DNA of 64,000 nt from JARRKU01 sp963675565 (GTDB lineage Bacteria > Desulfobacterota > Desulfobacteria > Desulfobacterales > Desulfosarcinaceae). Position numbers and translations under genes: made by a program. Below are positions 52,767 to 61,822 of this stretch, piece by piece. The notes under the pieces were generated by a model. It was not told the origin of the DNA. It worked only from the letters and a program-made list of their open reading frames with translations, and made no database searches. Within the stretch, counting starts at the first letter, position 1, and each line of letters opens with the position of its first letter. Location of the stretch: NCBI GenBank assembly GCA_963675565.2, contig CAXXYD010000001.1, positions 310,001 through 374,000 of the forward strand, read 5' to 3'.

Positions 52767-54380
52767 ATGGCCCAATCCATGTCAGCGTTCGGAAATCAGT
52801 TTAAAGCCGTCTTTAAAACCATGTCTGCAGGCAAGTTGTTTAGCTTGACGATACTTTTGGTGGCGACCATATGGGGCATGGTTGTATTGGCCCGATGGTC
52901 CGGCCAGCTTGAGTACATGCCGTTATATTCCAGATTATCGGCCGAAGATGCCGGAGAAGTGGTCAGCCGTCTGCGCGAACAGAAAATTCCCTATAAACTT
53001 TCCGGTGACGGGGGAACGATCCAGATACCACGCGACCGTGTCTATGAAATACGGCTTGATTTTGCCGCCCAGGGGTTGCCACGCGGAGGTGGCGTAGGCT
53101 TCGAAGTGTTTGACAACACCAAACTGGGGATGACCGATTTCGTTCAAAATATCAATTATCAGCGTGCACTACAGGGGGAACTGAGTCGTACGATCAACGG
53201 TTTGGCTGAAGTTGAAAGTTCCCGGGTGCATATTGTAATACCGCAACGATCATTGTTTATCGAAGAAGAAGAGCCGGCCACTGCTTCCGTCAGCATTAGG
53301 ATCCATCACGGAAAGTGGCTGAGCAATGATCAGATTCAAGGTGTCGTTCATCTTATCTCGTCCAGCGTTCCCCGGCTCAAGCCGTCGAATGTCACCATTG
53401 TCGATCAGAATGGAAAATTGCTGGCCGGGATGAATGATCAGCCCACGCCTTCAAAAATCAGCTCCGACCAATTGTCGTTCCAGGAGAAAAAGGAACGTTT
53501 GCTGGAAAAGAGTGTTCTGACTATGCTGGAGCAGGTTCTCGGAAAAGATCGGGCCATTGTGCGCGTGTCCTGCGATCTCAATTTCGTGCAACAAGAGAAG
53601 ACAGAAGAGAAATATTTGCCTGAAAATCAAGTCGTCAGAAGCGAACAATCTTCCAGCGAAATGTCCACCCGCACGGATGCCGGCCCAATGGGAATCCCCG
53701 GGATGGAAACCAATATCAATAAAAACCGACCCCCCGAAACCAAATCCGCAGGGTCTCCGTCTTTCAATAAACAGGACAATACGCGAAATTATGAAATCGG
53801 CAGAGTCACCAGTCGCCAGGTGATGCCGGTGGGGGAAATCAAACAACTGTCTGTGGCCGTGGTTGTGGACGGTATTTATGAAACCATTGTGAAAGGCAAG
53901 GGGGATAAGAGAACCGAAGAGATAAAATATATCTCCCGAACCGCTGAAGAAATGACCAAACTGGAAAATATCGTCAAACGCGCCGTAAATTTTGATGAGG
54001 CCCGGGGAGATCAGGTCGAAGTTGCCAATATCCCGTTTAATGTGGCGAAGATAGAGGCATTGCCGGAAGTCGACAATCTCGGCAGGTGGATCGACGGAAT
54101 CAAGTCCCATGGCAGCCTGATTAAATACGTAATGGGCGGCATGTTCGTTTTTTTTACCTTTCTGTTTATCATTCGGCCATTAATTCGATGGCTGACGGAC
54201 ACCTCCTGGGAGGATGTGGAGTTGCTCGAACATTTGCCGAAAACGATTGCTGAAATGGAACGGCAATATGCGCAAAAAGACCAGACGCAGTCCCCGATGG
54301 TAAGCCAGGCAGCACAAATGATACAGAATAATCAAGTGGATACAACACAATTAATGAAGCAATGGCTTAAAGAAACTTAA
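52767..54380 (+). CDS. fliF: Flagellar MS-ring protein FliF
   Basis: The product has 537 residues. Transmembrane helix one is at about 24-43 (LFSLTILLVATIWGMVVLAR). The ring-building motifs of the YscJ/FliF family follow (YMPLYSRLSAEDAGEVVSRL, LPRGGGVGFEVFD, INYQRALQGELSRTI). Helix two is at about 452-472. The C-terminal tail QNNQVDTTQLMKQWLKE is the FliG-binding segment. All parts are present and unbroken. It forms the inner-membrane ring on which the rod and the C-ring assemble. Confidence 0.97.
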   Translation: MAQSMSAFGNQFKAVFKTMSAGKLFSLTILLVATIWGMVVLARWSGQLEYMPLYSRLSAEDAGEVVSRLREQKIPYKLSGDGGTIQIPRDRVYEIRLDFAAQGLPRGGGVGFEVFDNTKLGMTDFVQNINYQRALQGELSRTINGLAEVESSRVHIVIPQRSLFIEEEEPATASVSIRIHHGKWLSNDQIQGVVHLISSSVPRLKPSNVTIVDQNGKLLAGMNDQPTPSKISSDQLSFQEKKERLLEKSVLTMLEQVLGKDRAIVRVSCDLNFVQQEKTEEKYLPENQVVRSEQSSSEMSTRTDAGPMGIPGMETNINKNRPPETKSAGSPSFNKQDNTRNYEIGRVTSRQVMPVGEIKQLSVAVVVDGIYETIVKGKGDKRTEEIKYISRTAEEMTKLENIVKRAVNFDEARGDQVEVANIPFNVAKIEALPEVDNLGRWIDGIKSHGSLIKYVMGGMFVFFTFLFIIRPLIRWLTDTSWEDVELLEHLPKTIAEMERQYAQKDQTQSPMVSQAAQMIQNNQVDTTQLMKQWLKET

Positions 54381-54450
54381 TGTGTCCTATCGGCCCGCAG
54401 AAAGAGTCGCCGAAAATTGATCCTACAGGCTCTGACAAGGCAATGCATCC

Positions 54451-55434
54451 ATGGAAATGAGAAATTTATCCGGTTCGGTGAAAGTCGCCATCTTAACCAA
54501 CGCCATCGGGCTTACTGCAGCAGGGCCCATGCTGGCGAAAATGGAGGAGAGCGAGCGCCAGTTGATTTACAGACTTCAAAGCAAGCTGGGGTCGGTTCCG
54601 CAAACTTTGGTTGAAAAAGTGGCGCAGGAATTTCTTGAGTCCGCCGGAATGGCGCCGGCCGCCAATTCAGTGAGCGGCCAAAAACCCAATGATAAAAAAC
54701 AAGCGGATCCAAAGGAGACCGATCAGGAGGACAGGCATGTATCAAATTTGAAGGCGATCCAGAATATTGAATCGACCCAGCTATTGCAGCTCATCAAAGA
54801 TGAGCATCCGCAGACCATCGCGTTGATTCTGGTGAACCTTCGTCCCAGCGTCGCCAGTGACATTCTGGGGATGCTTTCCGATGATATCAAATCGGATGTG
54901 GCGTTTCGAATCGCCAATTTGGATAAAGTGATTTCGGGCATGGTTCAAGAGATCGACAGGGTTTTTGAAGAGATTTTAAGAAACAAGGACCAGTCGGCGA
55001 CACAGGAAGCCGGAGGGGTCGGGCGACTGGCTGACATACTGAATCAAATTGATGGCGGATCGGTTGAACAGATCATTGATGAAATTGAAGAGAATGATCC
55101 CGATCTGGCTGATGAAATCAAACAGATGATGTTTGTCTTTGAAGATGTTGTTCTGGTGGATGACAAGGGCCTGCAAAAGGTGCTGCGCAGTGTCGAATCC
55201 CAGGAACTGGCTATCGCGCTGAAAGCCTCCTCTGAAGATGTCAAAAAGAAAATTTTCAAGAACATGTCTGAGCGGGCGGCTGAAATTCTTAAAGAAGAAA
55301 TGGAGGTCAGCGGTGCCGTGAGGATGAAGGATGTTACCGATGCCCAGCAAAAAATTACGCGTATTATCCAGGAAATGGAACGCAAAGGCGAACTGATCAT
55401 CAGTGGTCGGGGCGGGGAAGAGTTCATTGGCTGA
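54451..55434 (+). CDS. fliG: Flagellar motor switch protein FliG
   Basis: The product has 327 residues. The N-terminal domain is divergent (LSGSVKVAILTNAIGLTAAG). The middle domain has the conserved LLQLIKDEHPQTIALILVNL (EHPQTIA motif). The C-terminal domain has MFVFEDVVLVDDKGLQKVLR and ALKASSEDVKKKIFKNMSER, the charged torque helix. The ends join tightly: fliF is 70 bases upstream, and the stop overlaps the next ATG by one base (TGATG). It forms the C-ring torque surface acted on by MotA. Confidence 0.95.
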   Translation: MEMRNLSGSVKVAILTNAIGLTAAGPMLAKMEESERQLIYRLQSKLGSVPQTLVEKVAQEFLESAGMAPAANSVSGQKPNDKKQADPKETDQEDRHVSNLKAIQNIESTQLLQLIKDEHPQTIALILVNLRPSVASDILGMLSDDIKSDVAFRIANLDKVISGMVQEIDRVFEEILRNKDQSATQEAGGVGRLADILNQIDGGSVEQIIDEIEENDPDLADEIKQMMFVFEDVVLVDDKGLQKVLRSVESQELAIALKASSEDVKKKIFKNMSERAAEILKEEMEVSGAVRMKDVTDAQQKITRIIQEMERKGELIISGRGGEEFIG

Positions 55435-57383
55435 TGACGCATAAACAAGACAATTCATATTGTTTCCCGAACATCGACTGTTCCATTGAGGCCCGGGCAG
55501 TGGGCGGATTGGAAAATCAGGGGGAAGCCATCTCTCAAAAACAGATCTACGATAACGGGTATGCCGATGGCAGGCTCAACGCATTGAGCGCGCAGCAGCA
55601 GGAAAGCGGTCCGTTGAAGACGACACTCAGAGATGCCGCGGCTCAAATAGACGCACATCGGCGACGCATCAAGCAAAGCCACCATTCAGACGCTGTTCGA
55701 CTGGCGGTATCTTTCGCGCAGGAAATCATTCGCCATGAATTGGAAGACAACCCGGGGGCATCTGTTCCGTTATTGCGCCAAGCTTTGGAAATGGTGACCG
55801 ATCAGAAGAATATCAAAATCAAAGTACATCCAAAAGACGAACAGATTATCAGGTCGATTCTTGCGGAAGAAATATCCGCTGTGGACAGGGAAGAAAATTT
55901 TTCAATTGCTTTCGACCGCAGCCTGAAATCCGGAGGATGCATCATAGAAACGGACTACGGGGTGATCGATGCTCGAATCGACAATCAACTGGCGGTTGTT
56001 GAAAATGTCCTGAAAAGTCAATGCGCTCATGTGCAGCCGGATTTGGCGTCCTCGTTCGACAGCGAGCCGGTATTCGGGACGTTGCGAAAAGCGTTGAACG
56101 GCGCACGGCCGGTTCAGTCATGCGGCCATGTGACCCAGGTCGTTGGTCTGGTGGTGGAGGCCAATGGACCCGTGGTCCAGTTGGGATCCATTTGCGATAT
56201 TCACGGACAAGACCGTGAAACTCCGGTTGCTGCCGAAGTGCTCGGTTTCCGGGACCGGACCGTTCTGATGATGCCGCTTGAAGAAATTCGGTCCATCGGG
56301 CCGGGAAGCCGCGTGGTGGCACGACCGCAGAAAGCCTCCGTAGCGGTCGGTGAAAAATTACTCGGTCGCGTCATTGACGGTCTGGGAAACCCGATCGATG
56401 GTCTTGGCGGTCTGAACACCGACAGTGAATATCCCATTTACGCCCAGCCCATGAACCCGCTTCTGCGACAACGCATCAACCGTCCCTTGGATATGGGCAT
56501 TCGTGCCATTGACGGCCTGCTCACCGTGGGCTGCGGTCAGCGTATCGGTATTTTCGCAGGATCCGGTGTGGGAAAAAGCGTTCTCATGGGTATGATCGCG
56601 CGAAAGAGCCGTGCCGATGTCAATGTCATCGCGTTGATTGGCGAACGCGGACGTGAACTGAATGAATTTATCGAAAAGGAGCTTGGGCGCGAAGGGTTGA
56701 AAAAATCGGTCGTCGTCGTGGCAACATCCGATCATCTTCCCCTGGTCCGTGTCCGTGGTGCTTTTGTGGCAACGGCTATTGCCGAATATTACCGGGACCA
56801 GGGGCTGCAGGTCAATTTGATGATGGATTCGCTAACCCGATTTGCCATGGCCCAAAGAGAGATCGGGCTGGCCCTGGGAGAGCCTCCCACGACCAAAGGG
56901 TATACACCTTCGGTATTTACGATGTTGCCCAAGTTGCTTGAAAGAGCCGGCACTTCGGATCACACCGGCACCATAACCGGGCTGTACACCGTCCTGGTCG
57001 AGGGGGATGATATGAACGAACCCATTGCTGATGCAGCACGATCCATATTGGACGGACATATTGTATTGACCCGGGAATTGGCTGATCAAAATCACTACCC
57101 GGCCATAGATGTTCTCAAAAGCATCAGCAGGGTCATGGAGGATATTGCCGGTTTACAGCATAAACACAACGCATCCAGGCTTAAGGAGATGCTTTCCACT
57201 TATCGCAAAGCGGAAGACCTGATCAATATCGGAGCCTATGTGGCCGGCAGCAGTCCGGGGATCGATCGTGCCATTGCAAATATCGACTCCATCAATGCCT
57301 ATCTACGCCAGCAGATTCAGGAGCATGTGCCTTTCGAAGAAAGCCTGCTGCAGCTTGAACGGATCATGGAAAGCAGGAAATAA
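55434..57383 (+). CDS. Natural FliH-FliI fusion: export-ATPase regulator joined to flagellar ATPase
   Basis: The product has 649 residues. Residues 1-205 are FliH-like: IYDNGYADGRLNALS (GYxxG motif), AVSFAQEIIRHELEDN, IKIKVHPKDEQIIRSIL, and the diagnostic SGGCIIETDYGVIDARIDNQ. From about 213 the chain is a full-length FliI: VTQVVGLVVEANGPVVQLGS, Walker A GIFAGSGVGKSVLMG (about 374-388), ALIGERGRELNEFIEKELG, Walker B LMMDSLTRFAMAQREIGLAL and PPTTKGYTPSVF. No stop, frameshift or internal ribosome site separates the two. FliH and FliI normally form a 2:1 complex from separate genes; here they are one chain. It overlaps fliG by one base and is followed by fliJ. Confidence 0.95.
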   Translation: MTHKQDNSYCFPNIDCSIEARAVGGLENQGEAISQKQIYDNGYADGRLNALSAQQQESGPLKTTLRDAAAQIDAHRRRIKQSHHSDAVRLAVSFAQEIIRHELEDNPGASVPLLRQALEMVTDQKNIKIKVHPKDEQIIRSILAEEISAVDREENFSIAFDRSLKSGGCIIETDYGVIDARIDNQLAVVENVLKSQCAHVQPDLASSFDSEPVFGTLRKALNGARPVQSCGHVTQVVGLVVEANGPVVQLGSICDIHGQDRETPVAAEVLGFRDRTVLMMPLEEIRSIGPGSRVVARPQKASVAVGEKLLGRVIDGLGNPIDGLGGLNTDSEYPIYAQPMNPLLRQRINRPLDMGIRAIDGLLTVGCGQRIGIFAGSGVGKSVLMGMIARKSRADVNVIALIGERGRELNEFIEKELGREGLKKSVVVVATSDHLPLVRVRGAFVATAIAEYYRDQGLQVNLMMDSLTRFAMAQREIGLALGEPPTTKGYTPSVFTMLPKLLERAGTSDHTGTITGLYTVLVEGDDMNEPIADAARSILDGHIVLTRELADQNHYPAIDVLKSISRVMEDIAGLQHKHNASRLKEMLSTYRKAEDLINIGAYVAGSSPGIDRAIANIDSINAYLRQQIQEHVPFEESLLQLERIMESRK

Positions 57384-57389
57384 ACGCCC

Positions 57390-57833
57390 ATGGGCTATCA
57401 ATTCCGACTGGAAGCACTCAAACGATTCCGACATTTTCAGGAAGAAACTTCTCAGAAAGAATTTTCAGATGCCAAGCGCCTTTATGAACGGGAGGTGAAG
57501 ACGTTGACGGACATGGTTGCTTTGCGAAAGAAAACGGAAGGGGATATGGAAAGGGAAAATCATAAAGCAACAACCGGTCCGCAAATAGCGATATACGCGA
57601 AATATTTAGAGCGGCTCGACAGACAGATTACGGCACAACAGGTCGTGATGACCCAAGCGCATCAGAAGTGCGAGATAAAACGTCAGGAATTGATGGTCGC
57701 CATGCAAAAGCGAAAAACCCTGGATAAATTGAAAGAGCATGGTTTGAATGCCTACCTGCAAAATTTGAATCATGAAGAAGAAAAATTCATCAACGAGATG
57801 GCGATCAATCGCCATATTTTAAATGCAAAGTAG
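57390..57833 (+). CDS. fliJ: Flagellar export chaperone FliJ
   Basis: The product has 147 residues, a two-helix coiled coil. It starts GYQFRLEALKRFRHFQEETS with charged heptads throughout (YLERLDRQITAQQVVMTQAH, LMVAMQKRKTLDKLKEHGL) and ends LNHEEEKFINEMAINRH, the FliJ pattern. FliJ is the central stalk of the export ATPase ring. Its position right after the FliH-FliI fusion keeps the usual fliH-fliI-fliJ order. Confidence 0.93.
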   Translation: MGYQFRLEALKRFRHFQEETSQKEFSDAKRLYEREVKTLTDMVALRKKTEGDMERENHKATTGPQIAIYAKYLERLDRQITAQQVVMTQAHQKCEIKRQELMVAMQKRKTLDKLKEHGLNAYLQNLNHEEEKFINEMAINRHILNAK

Positions 57834-57841
57834 AGGTGTGT

Positions 57842-59428
57842 ATGCAAACTGCTGTGAAATTTTTTGATTTGCCTGCCAAGGGCAGCATCGGTGTTGTGGA
57901 CAAAATCGCCATAAAGTTGTCCGGTGGTAATAATACCGAGCTGGAGCCCACAGACATGCAATTCATGGAGGTCATGGGTGCATTGATGCAGATTGCCCCT
58001 GAACAAATGGAGGCCTCTTTCGAGCAGCTTGACTGGGTTCCACTTGAAGGCGAAGGCAACGGGTATGTGCCTCTGATAGATTTGACCAACGGCCAGGACC
58101 TCGGTTCCGGCATTCTGAACCTCTTGCTCGGAAATGCCCCGGAAACAGAGAGTATTGCCCCGACGTCTGCTGATCAATTCGTTAACAATGTCAGTGATCC
58201 GGCGTCAATCGATGCCAACGCGCTGGTGCTGAACGAGGTGGGTGAGCCGGTATCAAGCAAGGCAGACCAGACGGCGCCGGGCAACGAGGCTGAGGAGGCA
58301 TCAATCAAAGCAGGCCAGCCGGTACCGAACAAGACAAGCGACTTGTCATCAAACAAAGCAATTGAGCCGGCAATGAATGAAAATGGCCCCCGGTCCGCTG
58401 ATTTCAAACCTGCATCCGAACCAACCGTTTTTTTGGACGATCCTGAAGAAGGTGCAGTCAAAACGGATGGCGCTTTGACTGTAAAGTCCGGCCCTGGTCC
58501 GAACAAGGATGACATAAATCCGGCACACCAAAAGATCGACCTGCCGCTTCCCATTTCGGCCCAAGACGTATCTGCAGAAACAGAGGAGCTTCACACCGGC
58601 CGGCCGACAGAAACCAAAACGGAAATGGCCCGCTTCCTGGCAAACCAGGGCTCACCGGACCCCGGCGGATCGAGCGATCAGGGCACTGAAGCATCGTTTG
58701 GGAAAACGGTTGTGCTGAAAAACCAAGATCCGGAGGATCCGGCCGGGAAGTTTAAAATTTCTGGAAATGATAATGAACATGTGCAAACGCCACCGAATCT
58801 CGGGAAGGACAGAGACAGCATGTCCAGTTCTGCGGGCGGAGAAAATCAAACCGACGGATTGCGAACAGATGACGGAAAATCACCGCTGCAGAGGCTATTT
58901 TCCCAAAATGTCGGATCGGCCCAGCGCAATGAATTGAATGTCGCTGCAGAAAAAGAGGTGACCACGCCATCCAGGGAAATGCAAAACGACGTGATGCGTC
59001 AGATTGTTCAGCGCATGACCATGCGCAGCAGTGGCTTGAAATCCCAAATGAATATCCATCTCAAACCCGAGTTTCTGGGAAATGTTCATATGCAGATATC
59101 AACAGAAAACCAGCAGGTTGCCGTGCGAATGACCGCCGATTCCGTGGTGGTCAAGGAGATGATCGAACAACATCTTCAGCATTTGCGTTCCGAACTGCAA
59201 CAGCACGGTCTTGAAATCGGCAAATTTGAGGTGCAGGTGGGCAACGGGAATGAAAACTGGAAAAGCGGTCAGGAGAATGCCGGATTCCGTCAAGCCATGC
59301 AACAAAAAAGAAGTAATGCACGATTCAACCGCCAGGACAGGGGCAGTCAAAACCCAATCCATGCAACACCCGCTGTACGTGTATCCGGTTCCGGAGCCGG
59401 TTCCGGAGAAATCGACTATTTTGTCTAA
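57842..59428 (+). CDS. fliK: Flagellar hook-length control protein FliK
   Basis: The product has 528 residues. The long middle (about 120-370) is low-complexity, rich in Pro, Glu, Asp, Lys and Ser, as expected for the ruler region; it includes loosely repeated N-K-A/S-x-E-P units. The C-terminal domain (about 380-470) has SQMNIHLKPEFLGNVHMQIS and MIEQHLQHLRSELQQHGLEI, the type III switch domain. The tail is polar and ends SGEIDYFV. The ATG at 57842 is preferred over an overlapping GTG two codons earlier; AGAGG lies upstream. Confidence 0.93.
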   Translation: MQTAVKFFDLPAKGSIGVVDKIAIKLSGGNNTELEPTDMQFMEVMGALMQIAPEQMEASFEQLDWVPLEGEGNGYVPLIDLTNGQDLGSGILNLLLGNAPETESIAPTSADQFVNNVSDPASIDANALVLNEVGEPVSSKADQTAPGNEAEEASIKAGQPVPNKTSDLSSNKAIEPAMNENGPRSADFKPASEPTVFLDDPEEGAVKTDGALTVKSGPGPNKDDINPAHQKIDLPLPISAQDVSAETEELHTGRPTETKTEMARFLANQGSPDPGGSSDQGTEASFGKTVVLKNQDPEDPAGKFKISGNDNEHVQTPPNLGKDRDSMSSSAGGENQTDGLRTDDGKSPLQRLFSQNVGSAQRNELNVAAEKEVTTPSREMQNDVMRQIVQRMTMRSSGLKSQMNIHLKPEFLGNVHMQISTENQQVAVRMTADSVVVKEMIEQHLQHLRSELQQHGLEIGKFEVQVGNGNENWKSGQENAGFRQAMQQKRSNARFNRQDRGSQNPIHATPAVRVSGSGAGSGEIDYFV

Positions 59429-59444
59429 AGAAGGAGGCTAATCA

Positions 59445-60110
59445 ATGAGCATTGTAGGCTTGGATCAGGTCGGTTCAAATGCGGCCCAGACCAGCGAGTC
59501 CAAAACTTCGGTCATGGGAAAGGATGACTTCCTGCAACTGCTAGTGACCCAACTCCAGAACCAGGATCCGCTGAATCCAGCGGACAGCACCGAGTTTACT
59601 GCCCAACTGGCAACATTTTCATCATTGGAGGAGTTGCAGAACATCAACTCGACTCTTGAAATTGTTTCGACGTCCCAGTCTATTTTGACCAATAGCCAGG
59701 CCGTCGATTATATCGGCAAGCAAATCCAGGCGGTGGGAGACCGGTTATATCTGCAGGATGGTGAATCCGAACCTGCAGAATTTGCTCTGGCTGAAGACGC
59801 TGCCGGGGTCTACATCAAGATATACAATGAATACGGTACGTTTGTACGAGACTTGGAATTTGGACCAATGTCGGCCGGGCATCAGAGTGTTAACTGGGAT
59901 GGAATGGATTACCAGGACCAACAGGCGCCCGACGGTTCATACACTTTTGAAATATTTTCGGTCGATACTGAAGGCAATACGGTGGAAGCCACGACGTTTA
60001 CCACCGGCAGAGTTGAAGGCGTTTACTACAAATACGGAACGGCCTTCCTGGTCACGGCAAACCAGGAAATTCCCATGGGCAATGTGGTACAGGTATATGA
60101 AAATGAATGA
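59445..60110 (+). CDS. flgD: Hook-capping protein FlgD
   Basis: The product has 221 residues. The N-terminal signature MGKDDFLQLLVTQLQNQDPL then FTAQLATFSSLEELQNINST is diagnostic of FlgD. The remainder is beta-rich: AVDYIGKQIQAVGD, then a FlgD_ig-like domain, FVRDLEFGPMSAGHQSVNWD. GGAGG precedes the start. It caps the growing hook. It follows fliK by 16 bases, in the usual fliK-flgD-flgE order. Confidence 0.95.
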   Translation: MSIVGLDQVGSNAAQTSESKTSVMGKDDFLQLLVTQLQNQDPLNPADSTEFTAQLATFSSLEELQNINSTLEIVSTSQSILTNSQAVDYIGKQIQAVGDRLYLQDGESEPAEFALAEDAAGVYIKIYNEYGTFVRDLEFGPMSAGHQSVNWDGMDYQDQQAPDGSYTFEIFSVDTEGNTVEATTFTTGRVEGVYYKYGTAFLVTANQEIPMGNVVQVYENE

Positions 60111-60185
60111 TGAGCACACAGCGTACAGCGTGAAATCATCAATATCGGTTTATTTTATTACAACAACATAAAAAGGAGTTCTCAC

Positions 60186-61391
60186 ATGATTGGATCACTT
60201 TACTCCGGCATTTCCGGTCTAAAAGCCAACACCAGCGCCATGTCTGTCATCGGCGATAATATCGCCAATGTAAACACCACCGGATTCAAAGTCTCGAGTG
60301 TCTCTTTCTCCAATGTATTCAACGCCTCGCTTGGACAAAGCCGCATGCAAATCGGCAGGGGTGTGACCATGAGCGGAATGAGCGCAAACTGGAGTTCGGG
60401 TACGGTGGAGTCATCCGGCAATGTCACCGACCTGGCGATCAATGGACAGGGGATGTTTATTGTTCAAGACCCCAATGGCACCGGACAATACTATACCCGG
60501 GCCGGTCAATTTGAATTCAATGTGGACAGTTATCTGGTCAATCAGGATGGCCTGCGCGTTCAGGGATACAGTATCGACCCGTCCACCGGCGCGCTGGGAT
60601 CGTTGGGCGATATTACCATGCCGCCGGGGATGAGTGAACCGATGGCCACCTCGGAGATTACTATCGGAATGAACCTGGACTCCGGCTCCTCCGTAGGGGA
60701 TACCTATGACACCACGGTTACGACATATGATTCACTGGGAAATCCTGTAGAGCTGAGTTTCGTTTTCACAAAGACAGTGGATTCGCCAGCGACATGGACC
60801 TATGCCATTACCCCCTCAATAACCGGGGCGACGGCAGGACCGGCCGCTGGTTCAGGCACCCTGGTATTTGACGGCAACGGAGATTTTACCGGAACCACGC
60901 CTCAAACCATCACCGTTACCGGTTTGGCCCCCGCAGCGGACATGTCCATCACATGGGCCGATCTCGATACGGACATTACCGGCTATGCAGCCGATTCGGT
61001 AAAAACCGCTCAAACCCAGAATGGGTACCCCAGTGGCATGCTGCAGGGCATATCCGTTGATGAAGAAGGCGTTTTTACCGGACTGTACTCCAACGGTACC
61101 ATGCTTTCCTTCGCCCAGGTTGCCCTGGCCGATTTTGCCAGTTATTCGGGACTTTCCAAGCAGGGCAGCAATCTGTTTACTTCATCGCTGGCCTCGGGAC
61201 AACCGATTATATCGTCTCCCAACACGGCCGGTGTCGGCGGGATAGCCCCCAGTAGCCTGGAAATGTCCAATGTGGATCTTGCCACTGAATTTGTAGAACT
61301 CATCACGACCCAGCGGGCTTTTCAGGCCAATTCCAAGGTGATTACCACCAGTGACGAAGTACTCTCGGATCTGATCAATATCAAGCGGTAA
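60186..61391 (+). CDS. flgE: Flagellar hook protein FlgE
   Basis: The product has 401 residues. It starts MIGSLYSGISGLKANTSAMS, VIGDNIANVNTTGFKVSSVS, and ends SNVDLATEFVELITTQRAFQ, ANSKVITTSDEVLSDLINIK: complete hook-protein termini. The Thr/Gly-rich middle (about 150-290) is the surface-exposed part. AAGGAG precedes the ATG. It closes the flgB-flgE operon; two hairpins follow before the motA promoter. Confidence 0.96.
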   Translation: MIGSLYSGISGLKANTSAMSVIGDNIANVNTTGFKVSSVSFSNVFNASLGQSRMQIGRGVTMSGMSANWSSGTVESSGNVTDLAINGQGMFIVQDPNGTGQYYTRAGQFEFNVDSYLVNQDGLRVQGYSIDPSTGALGSLGDITMPPGMSEPMATSEITIGMNLDSGSSVGDTYDTTVTTYDSLGNPVELSFVFTKTVDSPATWTYAITPSITGATAGPAAGSGTLVFDGNGDFTGTTPQTITVTGLAPAADMSITWADLDTDITGYAADSVKTAQTQNGYPSGMLQGISVDEEGVFTGLYSNGTMLSFAQVALADFASYSGLSKQGSNLFTSSLASGQPIISSPNTAGVGGIAPSSLEMSNVDLATEFVELITTQRAFQANSKVITTSDEVLSDLINIKR

Positions 61392-61495
61392 TCTTCGGGG
61401 CTGCCCATTCCGCAGCAGAAATGGAGCCTGATGCCGAGGGGCGGCGGCTATAGCACCCTTTGCAGCGGAAATGGTCTGTCCGGCAATTACTGGAT

Positions 61496-61530
61496 GGGGG
61501 ACAGGCGGGGGAAATCCCCGTCTGCCCCCC
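61496..61530 (+). terminator. GC-rich hairpin downstream of flgE
   Basis: Bases 61496-61510 pair with 61516-61530 (15 positions, one A-C mismatch, one G-U) around a GAAAT loop, 104 bases after the flgE stop. There is no U-run, so it may halt Rho or exonucleases rather than terminate by itself. Confidence 0.5.
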
Positions 61531-61619
61531 ATGCGAACATGGAAACTGCCGCAAGTTGAGAATCCCGTCAAGGTCTTGACAAGCCCTTGAATCAAATTGA
61601 CGGATTCTTTTCAACGTTA

Positions 61620-61644
61620 CACCCGTTTTTAATTCAAACGGGTG
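61620..61644 (+). terminator. Second hairpin in the flgE-motA interval
   Basis: A perfect 9-base stem CACCCGTTT / AAACGGGTG with a TTAATTC loop. No downstream U-run. The rest of the interval (61392-61822) is AT-rich near 61650-61715 and holds no gene. Confidence 0.4.
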
Positions 61645-61748
61645 CGCCTGAAATTTAAATTCGACTTAAAAATTTTTATCCTACCGAATATATTAAAAAA
61701 ATATCAATTATCAGAATAGCGCCACCCGCCAATGGATTCATCTGTGAA

Positions 61749-61764
61749 TGGCACGCTCCGTGCT
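61749..61764 (+). promoter_or_regulatory. Sigma-54 promoter of motA-motB-motB
   Basis: TGGCACGCTCCGTGCT: the -24 box is exact including the following G, and the -12 box has one mismatch (TTGC to GTGC) while keeping GC. It lies 59 bases before the GTG start of motA. Confidence 0.75.
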
Positions 61765-61822
61765 ATCTTCAGGATGAATCGGCTATTTGGCCAACATTCG
61801 TCAATCCATGTGGAGGAACAGG

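Noticed and set aside
58140..58600. Loosely repeated segments in fliK as a tandem repeat or mobile element
   Set aside because: The units are degenerate and low-complexity, as is normal for the FliK ruler region.
61787..61822. N-terminal extension of motA from a TTG
   Set aside because: GGAGG before the GTG at 61823 and the canonical VDLATL start favour the shorter protein.
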